64,000 nucleotides of DNA from Cellulomonas gilvus ATCC 13127 (GCF_000218545.1 NC_015671.1:3286001-3350000), one strand, 5' to 3'; positions 25,659 to 35,232 are shown, numbered from the stretch's first letter. Program-made: numbers and translations. The notes: generated by a model from the sequence alone, not told the origin.

Positions 25659-27443
25659 TCAGGAGTCGGTGTAGGCGCGGGACTGGAGCGCCCACAGCTG
25701 CGCGTAGCGGCCGCCGGCGGCGATGAGCTCGTCGTGCGTGCCGTGCTCGACGACGCGCCCCGCGTCGAGGACGACGACGCGGTCGGCGAGCCGGACGGTC
25801 GACATGCGGTGCGTGACGAACACGGTCACGCCGCCCACGGTGGCGGCGACGTCGGCGGCGGTGGCCTGGTAGGCGTCGACGAGCCGCTGCTCGGCGAGGG
25901 CGTCCAGCGCGGCGGCGGGCTCGTCGAGGATCAGCAGCGCGGGGTCGTCGCGCATCAGGGTGCGGGCGAACCCGAGGCTCTGCCACTGGCCGCCGGACAG
26001 GTCACGCCCGTCGGCGTAGCCGGTGCCGAGCACGTCGTCGGGGGCGAGGTCGTCGGCGAGCGGACCGACGTCGGCGCGGTGCAGCGCGCGGCGGACGGCG
26101 GGCTCGTCGTCGACGTCGGCGAGGCGGCCGATGCCGACGCTGTGCTGCAAGGACAGCTCGACGCGCGCGAAGTCCTGGTAGAGCGCCGCGGTCCGCGCAC
26201 GCCACTGCGCGGGCGGCACGGTGGCCAGGTCGACGCCGCCGACGAGCACGCGTCCGGCGGTGGGCCGGTAGAGGCCGGCGACGAGCTTGAGCAGCGTGCT
26301 CTTGCCGGCGCCGTTCTCGCCCACGAGCGCGACCGAGGCACCGGCGGGCAGGTGCAGGTCCACGCCGTGCAGCACGGGATCGGTGGCGCCCGGGTACCGG
26401 AACGTGACGCCCTCGAGCCGCAGCCCGTCGCCGACCGACGCGGGAAGGTCGGCGGTCGGGGCGGGTCCGGCCTCGGGCGCGGGTGAAGCCTCGAGCGCGA
26501 CGAACCGGCGGAGCCCGGCCGCGGCGCGGTGCACCGAGCCGAGCATCTCGATCCCCGCGGACATCTGTCCGCTGAGCTGCGTGGCGAGCGTGATGGTGAG
26601 CACCACCTGCCCGAGGCTCGCGCGCCCGTCACGGGCGAGCCAGAACGCCCCGATGACGGCGCCGACGTACGCGAGTCCGAACACCACCTGACCGGCGGCG
26701 CGCAGCAGTGCGTAGCGGACGTCCGCGCGGCCCATCGCGGCGTCGTACTCGTCGAGCAGCGCGCGCTGGCGCGCGAGCAGGAAGTCGGTCCCGCCACCCA
26801 GGCGGATCTCCTTCTGCGACGCGGGACTGGTCGCGAGCCGGCGCAGCGAGCGGATGGCGCGCGTCGTGGGCGCCTGCGCCTCGCGGACCACCTGCAGGCC
26901 CGCCTCGGCTCGCCGCCCCAGCACCACGGGGGCCACGGCGAACGCCGCGAGGATCAGCAGCCACGGCGAGACGGTGGCCAGGATCGCCGCGGTGAGCAGC
27001 ACCTGCACGGCCGTCGCGCCCAGCTGCAGACCGGTCTGGACGGTCGCGCGCATCTGCATGACGTCCTGCCGCAGCAGGTCGACGCGGTCGGCGAACGCGG
27101 GGTCGTCGGCGCGGTCCAGGTGGTCGCCCGCGTTGACGAGCCGGAGCAGGTCGCGGTTGAACCGTTCCTCGGTCTGCTCGGCGAGCTCGAAGTAGGACAG
27201 GTGCGCGAAGTGCCCGAGCATGAGGTCACCCGTGAGCGCGGCCGCGACCACCAGGGCCCAGAGCGCCGCACCGCCGGGGTCGCCGTCGACCGCGTGATCG
27301 ACCAGGCGCCCCGCGCCCACGGCGACGAGCGGCGTGGCGACCGCACCGAGCAGCAGCAGCCCGGCGCCGACGACGAACCGCCGCCGGTCGAGCCGCCAGG
27401 CCAGCGCGAGCAGGTGGCGCAGGCAGAACAGGACGTCCTTCAT
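25659..27443 (-). CDS. ABC exporter half-transporter (permease-ATPase), second of a pair
   Basis: This 594-residue protein has an N-terminal six-helix export domain (about 20-310) and a C-terminal ATPase. The Walker A VGENGAGKSTLL lies near residue 382, the signature DLSGGQWQSLG near 490, and LLILDEPAAALDALAE is the Walker B. The canonical LSGGQ is kept. Its ATG overlaps the stop of the partner gene (ATGA). Two adjacent half-transporters of this type usually form a heterodimeric exporter of a peptide, lipid or drug; no precursor peptide or modifying enzyme is visible nearby, so the cargo is unknown. Confidence 0.9.
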   Translation of the reverse strand: MKDVLFCLRHLLALAWRLDRRRFVVGAGLLLLGAVATPLVAVGAGRLVDHAVDGDPGGAALWALVVAAALTGDLMLGHFAHLSYFELAEQTEERFNRDLLRLVNAGDHLDRADDPAFADRVDLLRQDVMQMRATVQTGLQLGATAVQVLLTAAILATVSPWLLILAAFAVAPVVLGRRAEAGLQVVREAQAPTTRAIRSLRRLATSPASQKEIRLGGGTDFLLARQRALLDEYDAAMGRADVRYALLRAAGQVVFGLAYVGAVIGAFWLARDGRASLGQVVLTITLATQLSGQMSAGIEMLGSVHRAAAGLRRFVALEASPAPEAGPAPTADLPASVGDGLRLEGVTFRYPGATDPVLHGVDLHLPAGASVALVGENGAGKSTLLKLVAGLYRPTAGRVLVGGVDLATVPPAQWRARTAALYQDFARVELSLQHSVGIGRLADVDDEPAVRRALHRADVGPLADDLAPDDVLGTGYADGRDLSGGQWQSLGFARTLMRDDPALLILDEPAAALDALAEQRLVDAYQATAADVAATVGGVTVFVTHRMSTVRLADRVVVLDAGRVVEHGTHDELIAAGGRYAQLWALQSRAYTDS

Positions 27444-29533
27444 CGCGCCACCTCCGTGCGTGCGCCCGCGTCGACGGCGGTACCGGGCGCCGCGGCGGCC
27501 TCGGTCGGCGCGGCGGGCTGGGCGGGCTGGGCGGACCGGCCCGAGCCGCTGGACCCGACGGACCCGAGGGACCCGACGGGGGCGGTGGACCCGGCGGAGC
27601 CGTGGGGCGGTGGCTCGGGCGGGTCGTCGGCGCCGAACCGGCGCGCCTGCACGTCGAACATCCGGGCGTACTGGCCGCCCGCGGCGACGAGCTCGTCGTG
27701 CGTGCCCAGCTCCGCGACGCGGCCGCCGTCGAGCACGACGATCCGGTCGGCGCGTCGCACGGTGGAGAAGCGGTGCGAGATGACCAGGCTGGTCACCCCG
27801 CGCGTGAGGTCCAGGAACGTGTCGTAGAACTCGGCCTCGCCGCGGGCGTCGAGCTGCGCGGTCGGCTCGTCGAGCACCAGCACGCGCGCGCCGTGCCGCA
27901 CCGCGAACAGCGACCGGGCGAGCGCGAGGCGCTGCCACTGCCCACCGGACAGGTCCCGCCCGCCGGGCAGCGCGCGGGTCAGCGGCGTGTCCAGGCCCGC
28001 GGGCAGCTCGGCCAGCAGCCCGCCCAGGCCCACGCGCTCGATCTCGGCGATCAGCCCGGCGTCGTCGTCGCGGTGCGCGATCGCGGCCATCGCGACGTTC
28101 TCGCGCAGCGGCAGCTCGTAGCGCAGGTAGTCCTGGAACGTGATGGCGAACGCGCGCTGCCACGCGTCCACGTCGAGCGTGCGCAGGTCCCTGCCGTCGA
28201 CGAGCACGCTCCCCTGGTCGGGGGTGTACATGCCGGTGAGCACCTTGACGAGCGTGGTCTTGCCCGCGCCGTTGACGCCGATCAGCGCGGTGGACGTGCC
28301 GACGGGCAGGTCGAGGTCGAGGCCGGCGAGCACGTCGTGCCCCGGGCGATAGGCGAACCGCACGTCCGCGAGCCGGACCCCCTCCTCGGGGACGACGCGC
28401 TCGCGCGTGCACCCGGCGGCGGGTTCGGGGCCGGACCGCCGCGCGATGTCCTCGAGCTCGAGGAGGGCCTCCCACGCGCTGCGGCCGTAGACGAGCTTGA
28501 CGTCCGACTCGGGGAAGATCACGCCGAACCGGCCGCACAGGATGAGCGCCTGCACCGCGAGGCTCACGGCCGCGACGGACACGTCCGCGCGCGCGACCAC
28601 CAGCAGCGCGACCACCGATCCGACGAGCGCCGCGAGCGTGTACGCGAGGAACGGTGCGCCGTAGACGCGGCGCCGCTCGCTCCACAGCCGGTCCAGCACG
28701 GCGCGGTTCTCGGTGACGTACCGCTGGTCCAGCCAATCGACCAGCCCGAGCGTCCGGATCTCCTTGGCGGCGCGCGTCCCGGTCGCGAGCTCGCGCACGT
28801 ACGACGCGCGCCGACGCCCGGGCTGCAACGAGCGGATCACCTGACCCCACCGGTGGAACGCCTCCGTCTGACCCAGCCGCGCGACGAGCGCCACCAGACC
28901 GCCCGCGAGCGCGGCCCACGGTCCGGCGGCGACGACGAGCACGACGAGCGCGCCGACCAGCTGCGTGTACCGCGCGGTGAGTGCGAGCGCGCCCTCCACG
29001 GCGGCACCGGGTGTGAGCGTCCACTGCTCGAAGGCCTCGTCCGCCTGGCTGAGCCGGTCGGCGACCTCGGGCCGCTCGAGCCCGGCCAGTGACGCCCCGG
29101 TGAGCGCGAACGACGAGAGCCGCTCGAGACATGCGGCGTCCACGCGCCGCTGCACGCGCCGGGACAGCACCAGCTGCACGGGGGCCAGCAGCTGCTGGAC
29201 CAGGAACGCGAGCGCGGCGACGACGAGCCACGCGCCCGGGCCGTCGCCCGCCGCGACGCTGCCGAGCGCGAGACCCGTCCCCACCAGGAACGCGACCGGC
29301 GCCGCTCCCGCGACCAGGTGCACGCCGACCGTCCCGGTCACCAGCGGCGCCCCCGCGTAGCGCGTGAGCTCGCGCAGCTGCGCGGCGGCCACGCGCCGCT
29401 CACGCCACCGGCGCGCGAGCGCAGCGGTGGGCGCCTCCCGACGGGAGGCCGGACGCGACACGGCCGGACGCGACACGGCCGGAAGCGACACGGCCGGAAG
29501 CGGGTCGCTCGGGCGTGGGTCGGGCGTCGTCAT
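27440..29533 (-). CDS. ABC exporter half-transporter (permease-ATPase), first of a pair
   Basis: This 697-residue protein has a Pro/Ser-rich N-terminal repeat segment (LPAVSLPAVSRPAVSRPA), six membrane helices over about 60-340, and an ATPase with Walker A GVNGAGKTT near 420, signature LSGGQWQRLALARS and Walker B VLVLDEPTAQLD. About 75 residues beyond the ATPase form a Gly/Ser/Ala-rich low-complexity tail, which the partner lacks. The two half-transporters are coupled by ATGA and probably form a heterodimer. The repetitive N-terminal stretch is encoded by 15-bp tandem repeats. Cargo unknown. Confidence 0.9.
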   Translation of the reverse strand: MTTPDPRPSDPLPAVSLPAVSRPAVSRPASRREAPTAALARRWRERRVAAAQLRELTRYAGAPLVTGTVGVHLVAGAAPVAFLVGTGLALGSVAAGDGPGAWLVVAALAFLVQQLLAPVQLVLSRRVQRRVDAACLERLSSFALTGASLAGLERPEVADRLSQADEAFEQWTLTPGAAVEGALALTARYTQLVGALVVLVVAAGPWAALAGGLVALVARLGQTEAFHRWGQVIRSLQPGRRRASYVRELATGTRAAKEIRTLGLVDWLDQRYVTENRAVLDRLWSERRRVYGAPFLAYTLAALVGSVVALLVVARADVSVAAVSLAVQALILCGRFGVIFPESDVKLVYGRSAWEALLELEDIARRSGPEPAAGCTRERVVPEEGVRLADVRFAYRPGHDVLAGLDLDLPVGTSTALIGVNGAGKTTLVKVLTGMYTPDQGSVLVDGRDLRTLDVDAWQRAFAITFQDYLRYELPLRENVAMAAIAHRDDDAGLIAEIERVGLGGLLAELPAGLDTPLTRALPGGRDLSGGQWQRLALARSLFAVRHGARVLVLDEPTAQLDARGEAEFYDTFLDLTRGVTSLVISHRFSTVRRADRIVVLDGGRVAELGTHDELVAAGGQYARMFDVQARRFGADDPPEPPPHGSAGSTAPVGSLGSVGSSGSGRSAQPAQPAAPTEAAAAPGTAVDAGARTEVAR
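29447..29506. repeat. 15-bp tandem repeats inside the ABC exporter N-terminus
   Basis: Four nearly identical 15-base units begin at 29447, 29462, 29477 and 29492, with core GGCCGGACGCGACAC or GGCCGGAAGCGACAC. Each adds five residues (about PAVSR) to the exporter N-terminus, so copy-number change would keep the frame. Confidence 0.85.
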
Positions 29534-29553
29534 CGGCGGTCCTCTCGGCTCAG

Positions 29554-29583
29554 GTGCGGCGTGGGAACGCTCCCGCGCCGCAC
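29554..29583 (-). other. Near-perfect 30-base palindrome: terminator hairpin or LacI-type operator
   Basis: The two 15-base halves pair at 13 positions plus one G-U pair. As RNA it would form a strong hairpin between the SHOCT gene and the ABC exporter, both on the minus strand. Its centre, TGGGAACGCTCCCG (29562-29575), differs at two of fourteen positions from the CelR/CebR cellulose-regulator operator TGGGAGCGCTCCCA. Both readings are possible; I favour a terminator. Confidence 0.45.
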
Positions 29584-29627
29584 GTGCGCCGCGCCAGGGA
29601 TTTCCGGCGGCGATGCGTCGGTCGGCG

Positions 29628-29975
29628 CTAGTCGGCGCCCAGGATGCGGCGACGCGCGCCGGCGCGCTCGTCGTCGGTGATGACGCCCCGGCGGTGGAGG
29701 ACCTCCACCTCCGCCAGGCGCTGCTCGGTAGTCGCTCGGGTGTCCGGCGGCGCGAGCATCTGCGACTGGTGCAGACGCCCGAGCACCTGCACGTCGGCGG
29801 TGAGCGGGTCGAGGCCGGCGTCCTTGGCCGCGCGCCACCGCTTCACGGTGGAGATCACGCCCACGACGACGACCAGGAGGATCACGCCGAGCACCCCGAC
29901 GAACAGGTAGCCGAAGCCGCCCCCGAACAGGTCCCTATCCTCGAGCGACGTCACAAGCCCGCGTGCGGTGTCCAT
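29628..29975 (-). CDS. SHOCT-domain single-pass membrane protein
   Basis: This 115-residue protein has one strong membrane helix at about residues 20-43 (GFGYLFVGVLGVILLVVVVG) and a C-terminal SHOCT module, RLAEVEVLHRRGVITDDERAGARRRILG. The SHOCT motif is a short helical hairpin found at the ends of many unrelated bacterial proteins, probably for oligomerisation. The middle region (residues 50-75) is helical and charged. Its role is unknown. It is on the same strand as, and upstream of, the ABC exporter, but separated by a hairpin. Confidence 0.85.
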   Translation of the reverse strand: MDTARGLVTSLEDRDLFGGGFGYLFVGVLGVILLVVVVGVISTVKRWRAAKDAGLDPLTADVQVLGRLHQSQMLAPPDTRATTEQRLAEVEVLHRRGVITDDERAGARRRILGAD

Positions 29976-30067
29976 GCCCGGCCGTCCTCTCCCCCGCGTC
30001 GCCCGGACCGCCCGTCAGGCCGCCCGCTGCTGGACGCAACCCTAGCGGCTCGCACGTCCCGGCCGGG

Positions 30068-31552
30068 TCAGCTCTCGGGAGGCGCGGTGCACCGGTAGGA
30101 CCGCACGTCGATCGCGCCCTCCCGGCACACGAGCCCCACCATGCGACCCGTGAACCCGCCCGCGATCTCGGTGGAGACGTACCGGCCGTCGATCCGGCCG
30201 AGCTCGTGGGTGCCGTGCGCGTCGTGCAGCAGCGCGACCACCTCGTCGGGCCCCTGCTCGCGCGCGTAGGTCGCGGCGGTCGAGGGGACGACGCGCAGCT
30301 CGAGCGCCGCCTCGTCGTCGGCCTCCGCGGCGCCGAGCACGGAGGTCAGGTCACCCACGTGCGCGACGGCGCGGACGGTCCGGCCCTCGCGCTCGAGCGT
30401 GAGCGCGTGCCACGGGTCGAGGCGCACCTCGAGCCCACCCACGCCGGCCGCGGCGGCCACGGACGCGTGCGCGCTGACGAACCGGTGCTCCTGACGGTGG
30501 CCGACGAACGTGCGCTCGTCGTCGCGCGCGGTGAGCACCCACGCGTCGGGACCGGGCCGCAGCACGTCGTCGGGGAACACACCCGACCCCACCCACGCAC
30601 GCGGCAGCGCACCCGTGGCGGCGCCCGGGAGCTCGTGCGCGGGCGCACCGTCCGGCCCGGCGACTGGCTCGATCGGACCGGCGAGGCGCGGCCAGCCGTC
30701 CTGCCAGGCGACGCGCACCGCGAACGTCTCCCGGCCCAGCACGTGCCAGCCCGGGAACCGGCCCGCGTGCCGCACACCCAGGAACACCGCGGCCCAGGTG
30801 CCGTCGGCGAGCTCGACCAGGTCGGCGTGACCGGTGCACTGCACGGGGTGGTCGGTGCCGCGCGCCGTGAGGAACGGGCCGGCGGGGTCCGGCTCGAACG
30901 GGCCCGCGGGCGACGGGCCGCGCGCCACCGAGACCGCGTGGCCCAGGCCCGTGCCGCCCTCGGACACGAGCAGGTACCAGTGCTCACCCACGCGGTACAG
31001 GTGCGGTCCCTCGGGGTCACGGCCCCCTGTGCCGCTCCACAGGCGCCGCGGCGTGGTGAGCAGCGCTCCGGTGCGCGGGTCCAGCTCGGCCTGGACGATC
31101 CCCCCGTCGGACCACGTGAGGTAGCACGTGCCCGCGTCGTCCCACGCGACGTCCGGGTCGATTCCACCGGCCTCGATGCGGACGGGGTCCGACCACGGGC
31201 CCGCGGGATCGGGGGCCGTCACCAGGAGGTGGCCGGGACCGTCGGTGACGTTCGTCGTGACGAGCCAGAACAGGCCGTCGTGGTGGCGCAGCGTCGGCGC
31301 GTACACGCCGCCCGACGGGCCGACGTCGCGCAGGCCCAGCTGCGTGGGCCGGTCCAGCGCGTGCCCGACCAGCTCGAACGACGCGAGGTCGCGCGAGCGG
31401 AACAGCGGGACGCCCGGCGCGTACTCGAAGCTCGAGCACGCCACGTACAGGTCGGGCCCCACCCGGCACACGGTGGGGTCGGGGTGGAAGCCGGCGATGA
31501 CCGGGCGGCGGGGCAGGTGGCGGACGGCGGTGTCGTTCACGGCGTCGATCAT
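30068..31552 (-). CDS. GH43-family glycoside hydrolase with C-terminal beta-sandwich
   Basis: This 494-residue protein has a five-bladed propeller typical of GH43: RPVIAGFHPDPTVCRVGPDLYVACSSFEYAPGV seen in parts, with the catalytic base Asp in GFHPDPT, the pKa-modulating Asp in GGIDPDVAWDD, and the general acid in DPEGPHLYR. A C-terminal beta-sandwich (about 320-494) is typical of beta-xylosidases of subfamilies 11/12. No signal peptide is seen, so it probably acts inside the cell on xylo-oligosaccharides released by enzymes such as Xyn11A. The ATG at 31552 is chosen; a GTG 12 bases downstream is an alternative. Confidence 0.88.
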   Translation of the reverse strand: MIDAVNDTAVRHLPRRPVIAGFHPDPTVCRVGPDLYVACSSFEYAPGVPLFRSRDLASFELVGHALDRPTQLGLRDVGPSGGVYAPTLRHHDGLFWLVTTNVTDGPGHLLVTAPDPAGPWSDPVRIEAGGIDPDVAWDDAGTCYLTWSDGGIVQAELDPRTGALLTTPRRLWSGTGGRDPEGPHLYRVGEHWYLLVSEGGTGLGHAVSVARGPSPAGPFEPDPAGPFLTARGTDHPVQCTGHADLVELADGTWAAVFLGVRHAGRFPGWHVLGRETFAVRVAWQDGWPRLAGPIEPVAGPDGAPAHELPGAATGALPRAWVGSGVFPDDVLRPGPDAWVLTARDDERTFVGHRQEHRFVSAHASVAAAAGVGGLEVRLDPWHALTLEREGRTVRAVAHVGDLTSVLGAAEADDEAALELRVVPSTAATYAREQGPDEVVALLHDAHGTHELGRIDGRYVSTEIAGGFTGRMVGLVCREGAIDVRSYRCTAPPES

Positions 31553-31677
31553 GCCGCCCACCGGGGACGGGCGACGAACGGCGCACGGTCCTGGGTCCGT
31601 GTCGGCGCGCTGCCCTATCCTCACTCGGACCGCGATCCGCAGGGGGCCGCGGGTCCGGTCGAGAGCTGAGGCAGTCC

Positions 31678-33384
31678 ATGGCACCACGTCCCGCGCGCCG
31701 CGCCCTGTCCGTCGGCGTGGGCGTCGCCCTGGCGATCACTGCGCTGGTCGGCCCGGCGTCCGCCCAGCCGGTCGACGAGCAGGTCACGGGCGAGCTGCTC
31801 CGCGCGCTCCCGGAGACGGGCTCGGCCGCGGGTCCGGGTGGCGCGGTGCACGCCGAGTCGTCCGACGAGGCGATGCTCCTGCTCGACACGGCCGAGGGCA
31901 TACTCACGCTCGAGCCGACACCCGAGCTGGCGCGCGTCGCGACGGGGACGACCGTCACGGTCTCGGTGGACGACGCTGCGGTCGGCGGGACCACGCGCGT
32001 GCTGGACGTCGTGGACGTGCGGGACGTCGAGCAGACGGTCGGCACCGCGGAGGCACAGCCGGCGGCGACGTCGACGGCGCACCGCGCGTACGTCGTGGTC
32101 GTCAGCGACCCGACCGTCGAGGGTGACTTCACGCAGACGTCCGCGACCGCGCTGACCAAGCAGGCGGCGGCCTACTGGGTCACGCAGTCGCGCGGTGCGA
32201 TCTCGGGCTTCACGCAGGCCGCCGTGCGGACGCGCACCATCGCCGACAGCTGCGCCGTGACCGCCTCCGACCTCTGGAACGAGGCCGCTGCCGCCTACCC
32301 GGGGGTCGTGTTCAGCGCGTCGTCCCGCAACCACCTCGTGGTCTACTCCCCGGCCGGGTGCGCCGAGTCCTACGGGTACGCCGGGCTGGCCACCGTGTCG
32401 GACACGAAGTTCGCGTCGGGTGGCTACGTGCACGTCGTGCACGACGCGATGGGCGTGCTCGCGCACGAGCTGGGACACAACTTCAGCCTGGGTCACTCCA
32501 ACCTGGTGACGACCTCGCCGGCGCGCACGATCTTCGAGTACTGGGCGCTGTTCGGACCGCAGCAGCTCCAGTACGGCGACTACCGGCCCGGCGCGCTCGA
32601 CGCCGCGTACCGGGCGTTCCTGCGGGTCCCGGACGTGGCGCGGCAGACGCGCACCGTGCGGTGGGGCGTCTCGACGACGCAGGCGCTGTCGCCCGTGACC
32701 GCGACGACCGGCACGACGGCGATCAAGTTCACGGACCCCTCGACGGGCGTGACGTACTTCCTGGAGCTGCGCGCGGGCGGCGGCGGTGACGCGGCCGCCT
32801 TCTACGCCGACCGGTCCGCGCGGTACGGGTTCGACTTCGACGGCCAGAAGGTCGTCTTCGCACCCGGCGTCCGGGTGACCCGGCTGCGGGGCGCCGCCAT
32901 CGACACGCTCGCGCAGCGGGTCGGGGGCGAGCAGTGGACCACCGTGCGCGCGCGCGAGACCTATCGCGCGGCGGACGGCGCCTTCGGGTTCCAGGTCGTC
33001 TCGGCCACCCGCTCGGGCGCCGTGGTGCGGCTCGTCACCGGCTCCACGGCGGGCATCGCGGCGCCGGTCACCCGGCCCGCGGACGTCTCCTACGAGATCG
33101 CCGCACCGCGCGCCACGGTCGCATCCACCACCGCGGTGACCGCCACGCAGGCGGCCGCGGGCAGGCCCGTCGTCGTCAAGGTCGCGGTGAAGGCGGCACG
33201 CACCGTCGGCGGCTTCGTGTCGCTGTACGCGGGGACCACGAAGATCGCCGACGCGACGGTGATCGACGGGGTCGCCACGTTCTCCGTGACGCGTCCGCGG
33301 GGTGCCGTCACGTTCACCGCGAAGTACGCCGGCAACCCGGAGATCCGCGCGTCGAGCGGGAAGCGCACGTACGCCGTCCGCTAG
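31678..33384 (+). CDS. Secreted zinc metalloprotease (gametolysin/M11-like) with Ig-like tail
   Basis: This 568-residue protein has a signal peptide (residues 1-30, ending GPASAQ), a propeptide-like segment to about 150, and a metalloprotease domain with AHELGHNFSLGHSN near residue 263, the HExxHxxGxxH zinc site of the metzincin clan. A downstream DGQKVVFAPGVRVTRL beta-rich part follows, and the last 80 residues form an Ig-like repeat (VSLYAGTTKIADATV, ATFSVTRPRGAVTFTAKYAGN). It would digest proteins outside the cell. It is divergent from the GH43 gene; the likely -10 is TATCCT at 31616-31621. Confidence 0.86.
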   Translation: MAPRPARRALSVGVGVALAITALVGPASAQPVDEQVTGELLRALPETGSAAGPGGAVHAESSDEAMLLLDTAEGILTLEPTPELARVATGTTVTVSVDDAAVGGTTRVLDVVDVRDVEQTVGTAEAQPAATSTAHRAYVVVVSDPTVEGDFTQTSATALTKQAAAYWVTQSRGAISGFTQAAVRTRTIADSCAVTASDLWNEAAAAYPGVVFSASSRNHLVVYSPAGCAESYGYAGLATVSDTKFASGGYVHVVHDAMGVLAHELGHNFSLGHSNLVTTSPARTIFEYWALFGPQQLQYGDYRPGALDAAYRAFLRVPDVARQTRTVRWGVSTTQALSPVTATTGTTAIKFTDPSTGVTYFLELRAGGGGDAAAFYADRSARYGFDFDGQKVVFAPGVRVTRLRGAAIDTLAQRVGGEQWTTVRARETYRAADGAFGFQVVSATRSGAVVRLVTGSTAGIAAPVTRPADVSYEIAAPRATVASTTAVTATQAAAGRPVVVKVAVKAARTVGGFVSLYAGTTKIADATVIDGVATFSVTRPRGAVTFTAKYAGNPEIRASSGKRTYAVR

Positions 33385-33479
33385 CGATGCGCCCGTTCAG
33401 GTGACGCACGGGGTGAAAGCGTGCGTGGCATGGGGCGGCGCACCCTGGTGCGCGCGCGGGCGAGAGAGTCCAATGCCTC

Positions 33480-35228
33480 ATGGCCACCATGGCGGCGCAC
33501 AGCTGGGCCGGGAGGGTCCTGGCGCGTGCCACCGCGCTGCTGTACGGCGTCGGCGGCGCGGTGACGGGGCTCCTCGCGGCGAACGCGTCGGGCACCGACC
33601 CGGCGCGGGCCGCGACGCTCGGCACCATCGCGGTGGGTGCGCTCGTCCTCGGCTCGTTGCTCGCGTCGGCCGGCACGCGGCTGCCCGCACCCGCCATGAG
33701 CCTGGCGCTCTTCATGGCCGCACTGGTGCTCGCCGCCGGCACGTTCATCACGGACGAGCCGACGGTCGCCGTCGCCACGTCGTCGCTCACGGCGCTCGTG
33801 GTGATCGACGCGGTCGTGTTCTTCACGCCGGCCGTGGCGTGGACCCACGTCGGGCTCGCGACCGGCCTGCAGGCCGTCGCCCTGACGCTCGGGCCCGGCG
33901 TCCCCACGCTCGTCACGGCCGGGCTGGTGCTGTCCTGGTGCGGCATCGCGGTCGCCATCGGGTTGCTCGCCCGGCAGGCGTCGAGCGCGCGCGTCGACTC
34001 GCTCACGGGCCTCCTGAACCGCCGCGGCTGGGACACCGCGCTCGACGAGGCGATCGAACGCGCACAACGCCGCGGTGAGGACCTCTCGGTCGCGCTCATC
34101 GACGTCGACCACTTCAAGGCGGTCAACGACCTGCACGGGCATGCCGAGGGTGACGCGCTGCTGGCCACGATCGCCGCGACGTGGCGTGCGCACGTCGACG
34201 AGTCCGTGGTCCTCGCGCGCCGCGGGGGTGACGAGTTCGCGGCGCTCATGCCGGGTCGCGACGTCTACCAGGCGCTCGAGCAGGCCGAGGCGATGCGGCG
34301 CGTATCAGCGGCCCCGGTGTCCTGCGGCGTCGGCCAGCACGTGCCGGGTGAGCCCGCCGGTCATCTGCTGCGGCGCACGGATGCGGCGCTGTACGCGGCC
34401 AAGGCGGCGGGCCGTGGCCGTACGGTCGCGTCCGCCAACCCGGACGTGGGCCTGGTGCGGGACCTGGCCGACGCGATCGAGCACGGCCAGATCCACGTCG
34501 CGCTGCAGCCCGTGGTCGAGCTCGACACCGGGTACTCGCGCGGCATCGAGGCGCTCGCGCGGTGGCACCACCCGACGCTGGGCGACATCGAGCCGGACCA
34601 GTTCATCCCGATCGCCGAGGACGGCGGGCTGATCACCGCGCTCGGTGCCGCGGTGCTGCGCCAGGCGTGCGCGGACGCCCACGCGCTGTCCCGCACGTGG
34701 GACCGGGAGATGATCCTGGGCGTCAACGTCTCGGGACGTGAGCTGGTGTCCCCGGGGTACGCCGAGGAGCTGCTGCGCGTGCTCGAGGAGGTGCGGTGGC
34801 CACCCGAGCGCCTGGTGCTCGAGGTGACCGAGAGCCTGGTCGACGCGTCCTCGACCGAGGCGGGTGATGCGCTCGCGCGGCTGCGGAGCGCGGGCATCGC
34901 GATCGCGATCGACGACTTCGGCACCGGCTGGTCCTCGCTCAGCCGGCTCGACGAGCTGCCGGTCGACTGGCTCAAGCTGGACCGCTCGTTCCTCACGTCG
35001 CTCACCACGTCGGCACGCCGCCGCGCGATCGTGCGCGCGCTGATCCGGCTGTGCGACGAGCTCGGCATCCTGGTGCTCGCGGAGGGTGTGGAGAGCCGAG
35101 AGCAGGAGGACCTGCTGCGAGGTCTGGGCTGCCGGTTCGCGCAGGGGCACCTGTACGGTGCCGCGTCCCTGCTGGTCGACCTGCCGGCGCCACCCACGTT
35201 GCGAGCCGACCAGCCGCCGGGGCCGTGA
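33480..35228 (+). CDS. Membrane-bound GGDEF-EAL cyclic-di-GMP enzyme
   Basis: This 582-residue protein has an N-terminal membrane region of about six helices (residues 10-165), a GGDEF domain with an intact GGDEF motif near residue 249, and an EAL domain. The EAL motif lies at about 356 (GIEALARWHHPTLG), followed by LEVTES, DDFGTGWSSLSRL, LKLDRSF and LAEGVES; all metal and catalytic positions appear present. No RxxD inhibitory site is visible five residues before GGDEF. Both synthesis and breakdown of cyclic-di-GMP are therefore possible. The sensory input is unknown. Confidence 0.93.
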   Translation: MATMAAHSWAGRVLARATALLYGVGGAVTGLLAANASGTDPARAATLGTIAVGALVLGSLLASAGTRLPAPAMSLALFMAALVLAAGTFITDEPTVAVATSSLTALVVIDAVVFFTPAVAWTHVGLATGLQAVALTLGPGVPTLVTAGLVLSWCGIAVAIGLLARQASSARVDSLTGLLNRRGWDTALDEAIERAQRRGEDLSVALIDVDHFKAVNDLHGHAEGDALLATIAATWRAHVDESVVLARRGGDEFAALMPGRDVYQALEQAEAMRRVSAAPVSCGVGQHVPGEPAGHLLRRTDAALYAAKAAGRGRTVASANPDVGLVRDLADAIEHGQIHVALQPVVELDTGYSRGIEALARWHHPTLGDIEPDQFIPIAEDGGLITALGAAVLRQACADAHALSRTWDREMILGVNVSGRELVSPGYAEELLRVLEEVRWPPERLVLEVTESLVDASSTEAGDALARLRSAGIAIAIDDFGTGWSSLSRLDELPVDWLKLDRSFLTSLTTSARRRAIVRALIRLCDELGILVLAEGVESREQEDLLRGLGCRFAQGHLYGAASLLVDLPAPPTLRADQPPGP

Positions 35229-35232
35229 CGGC

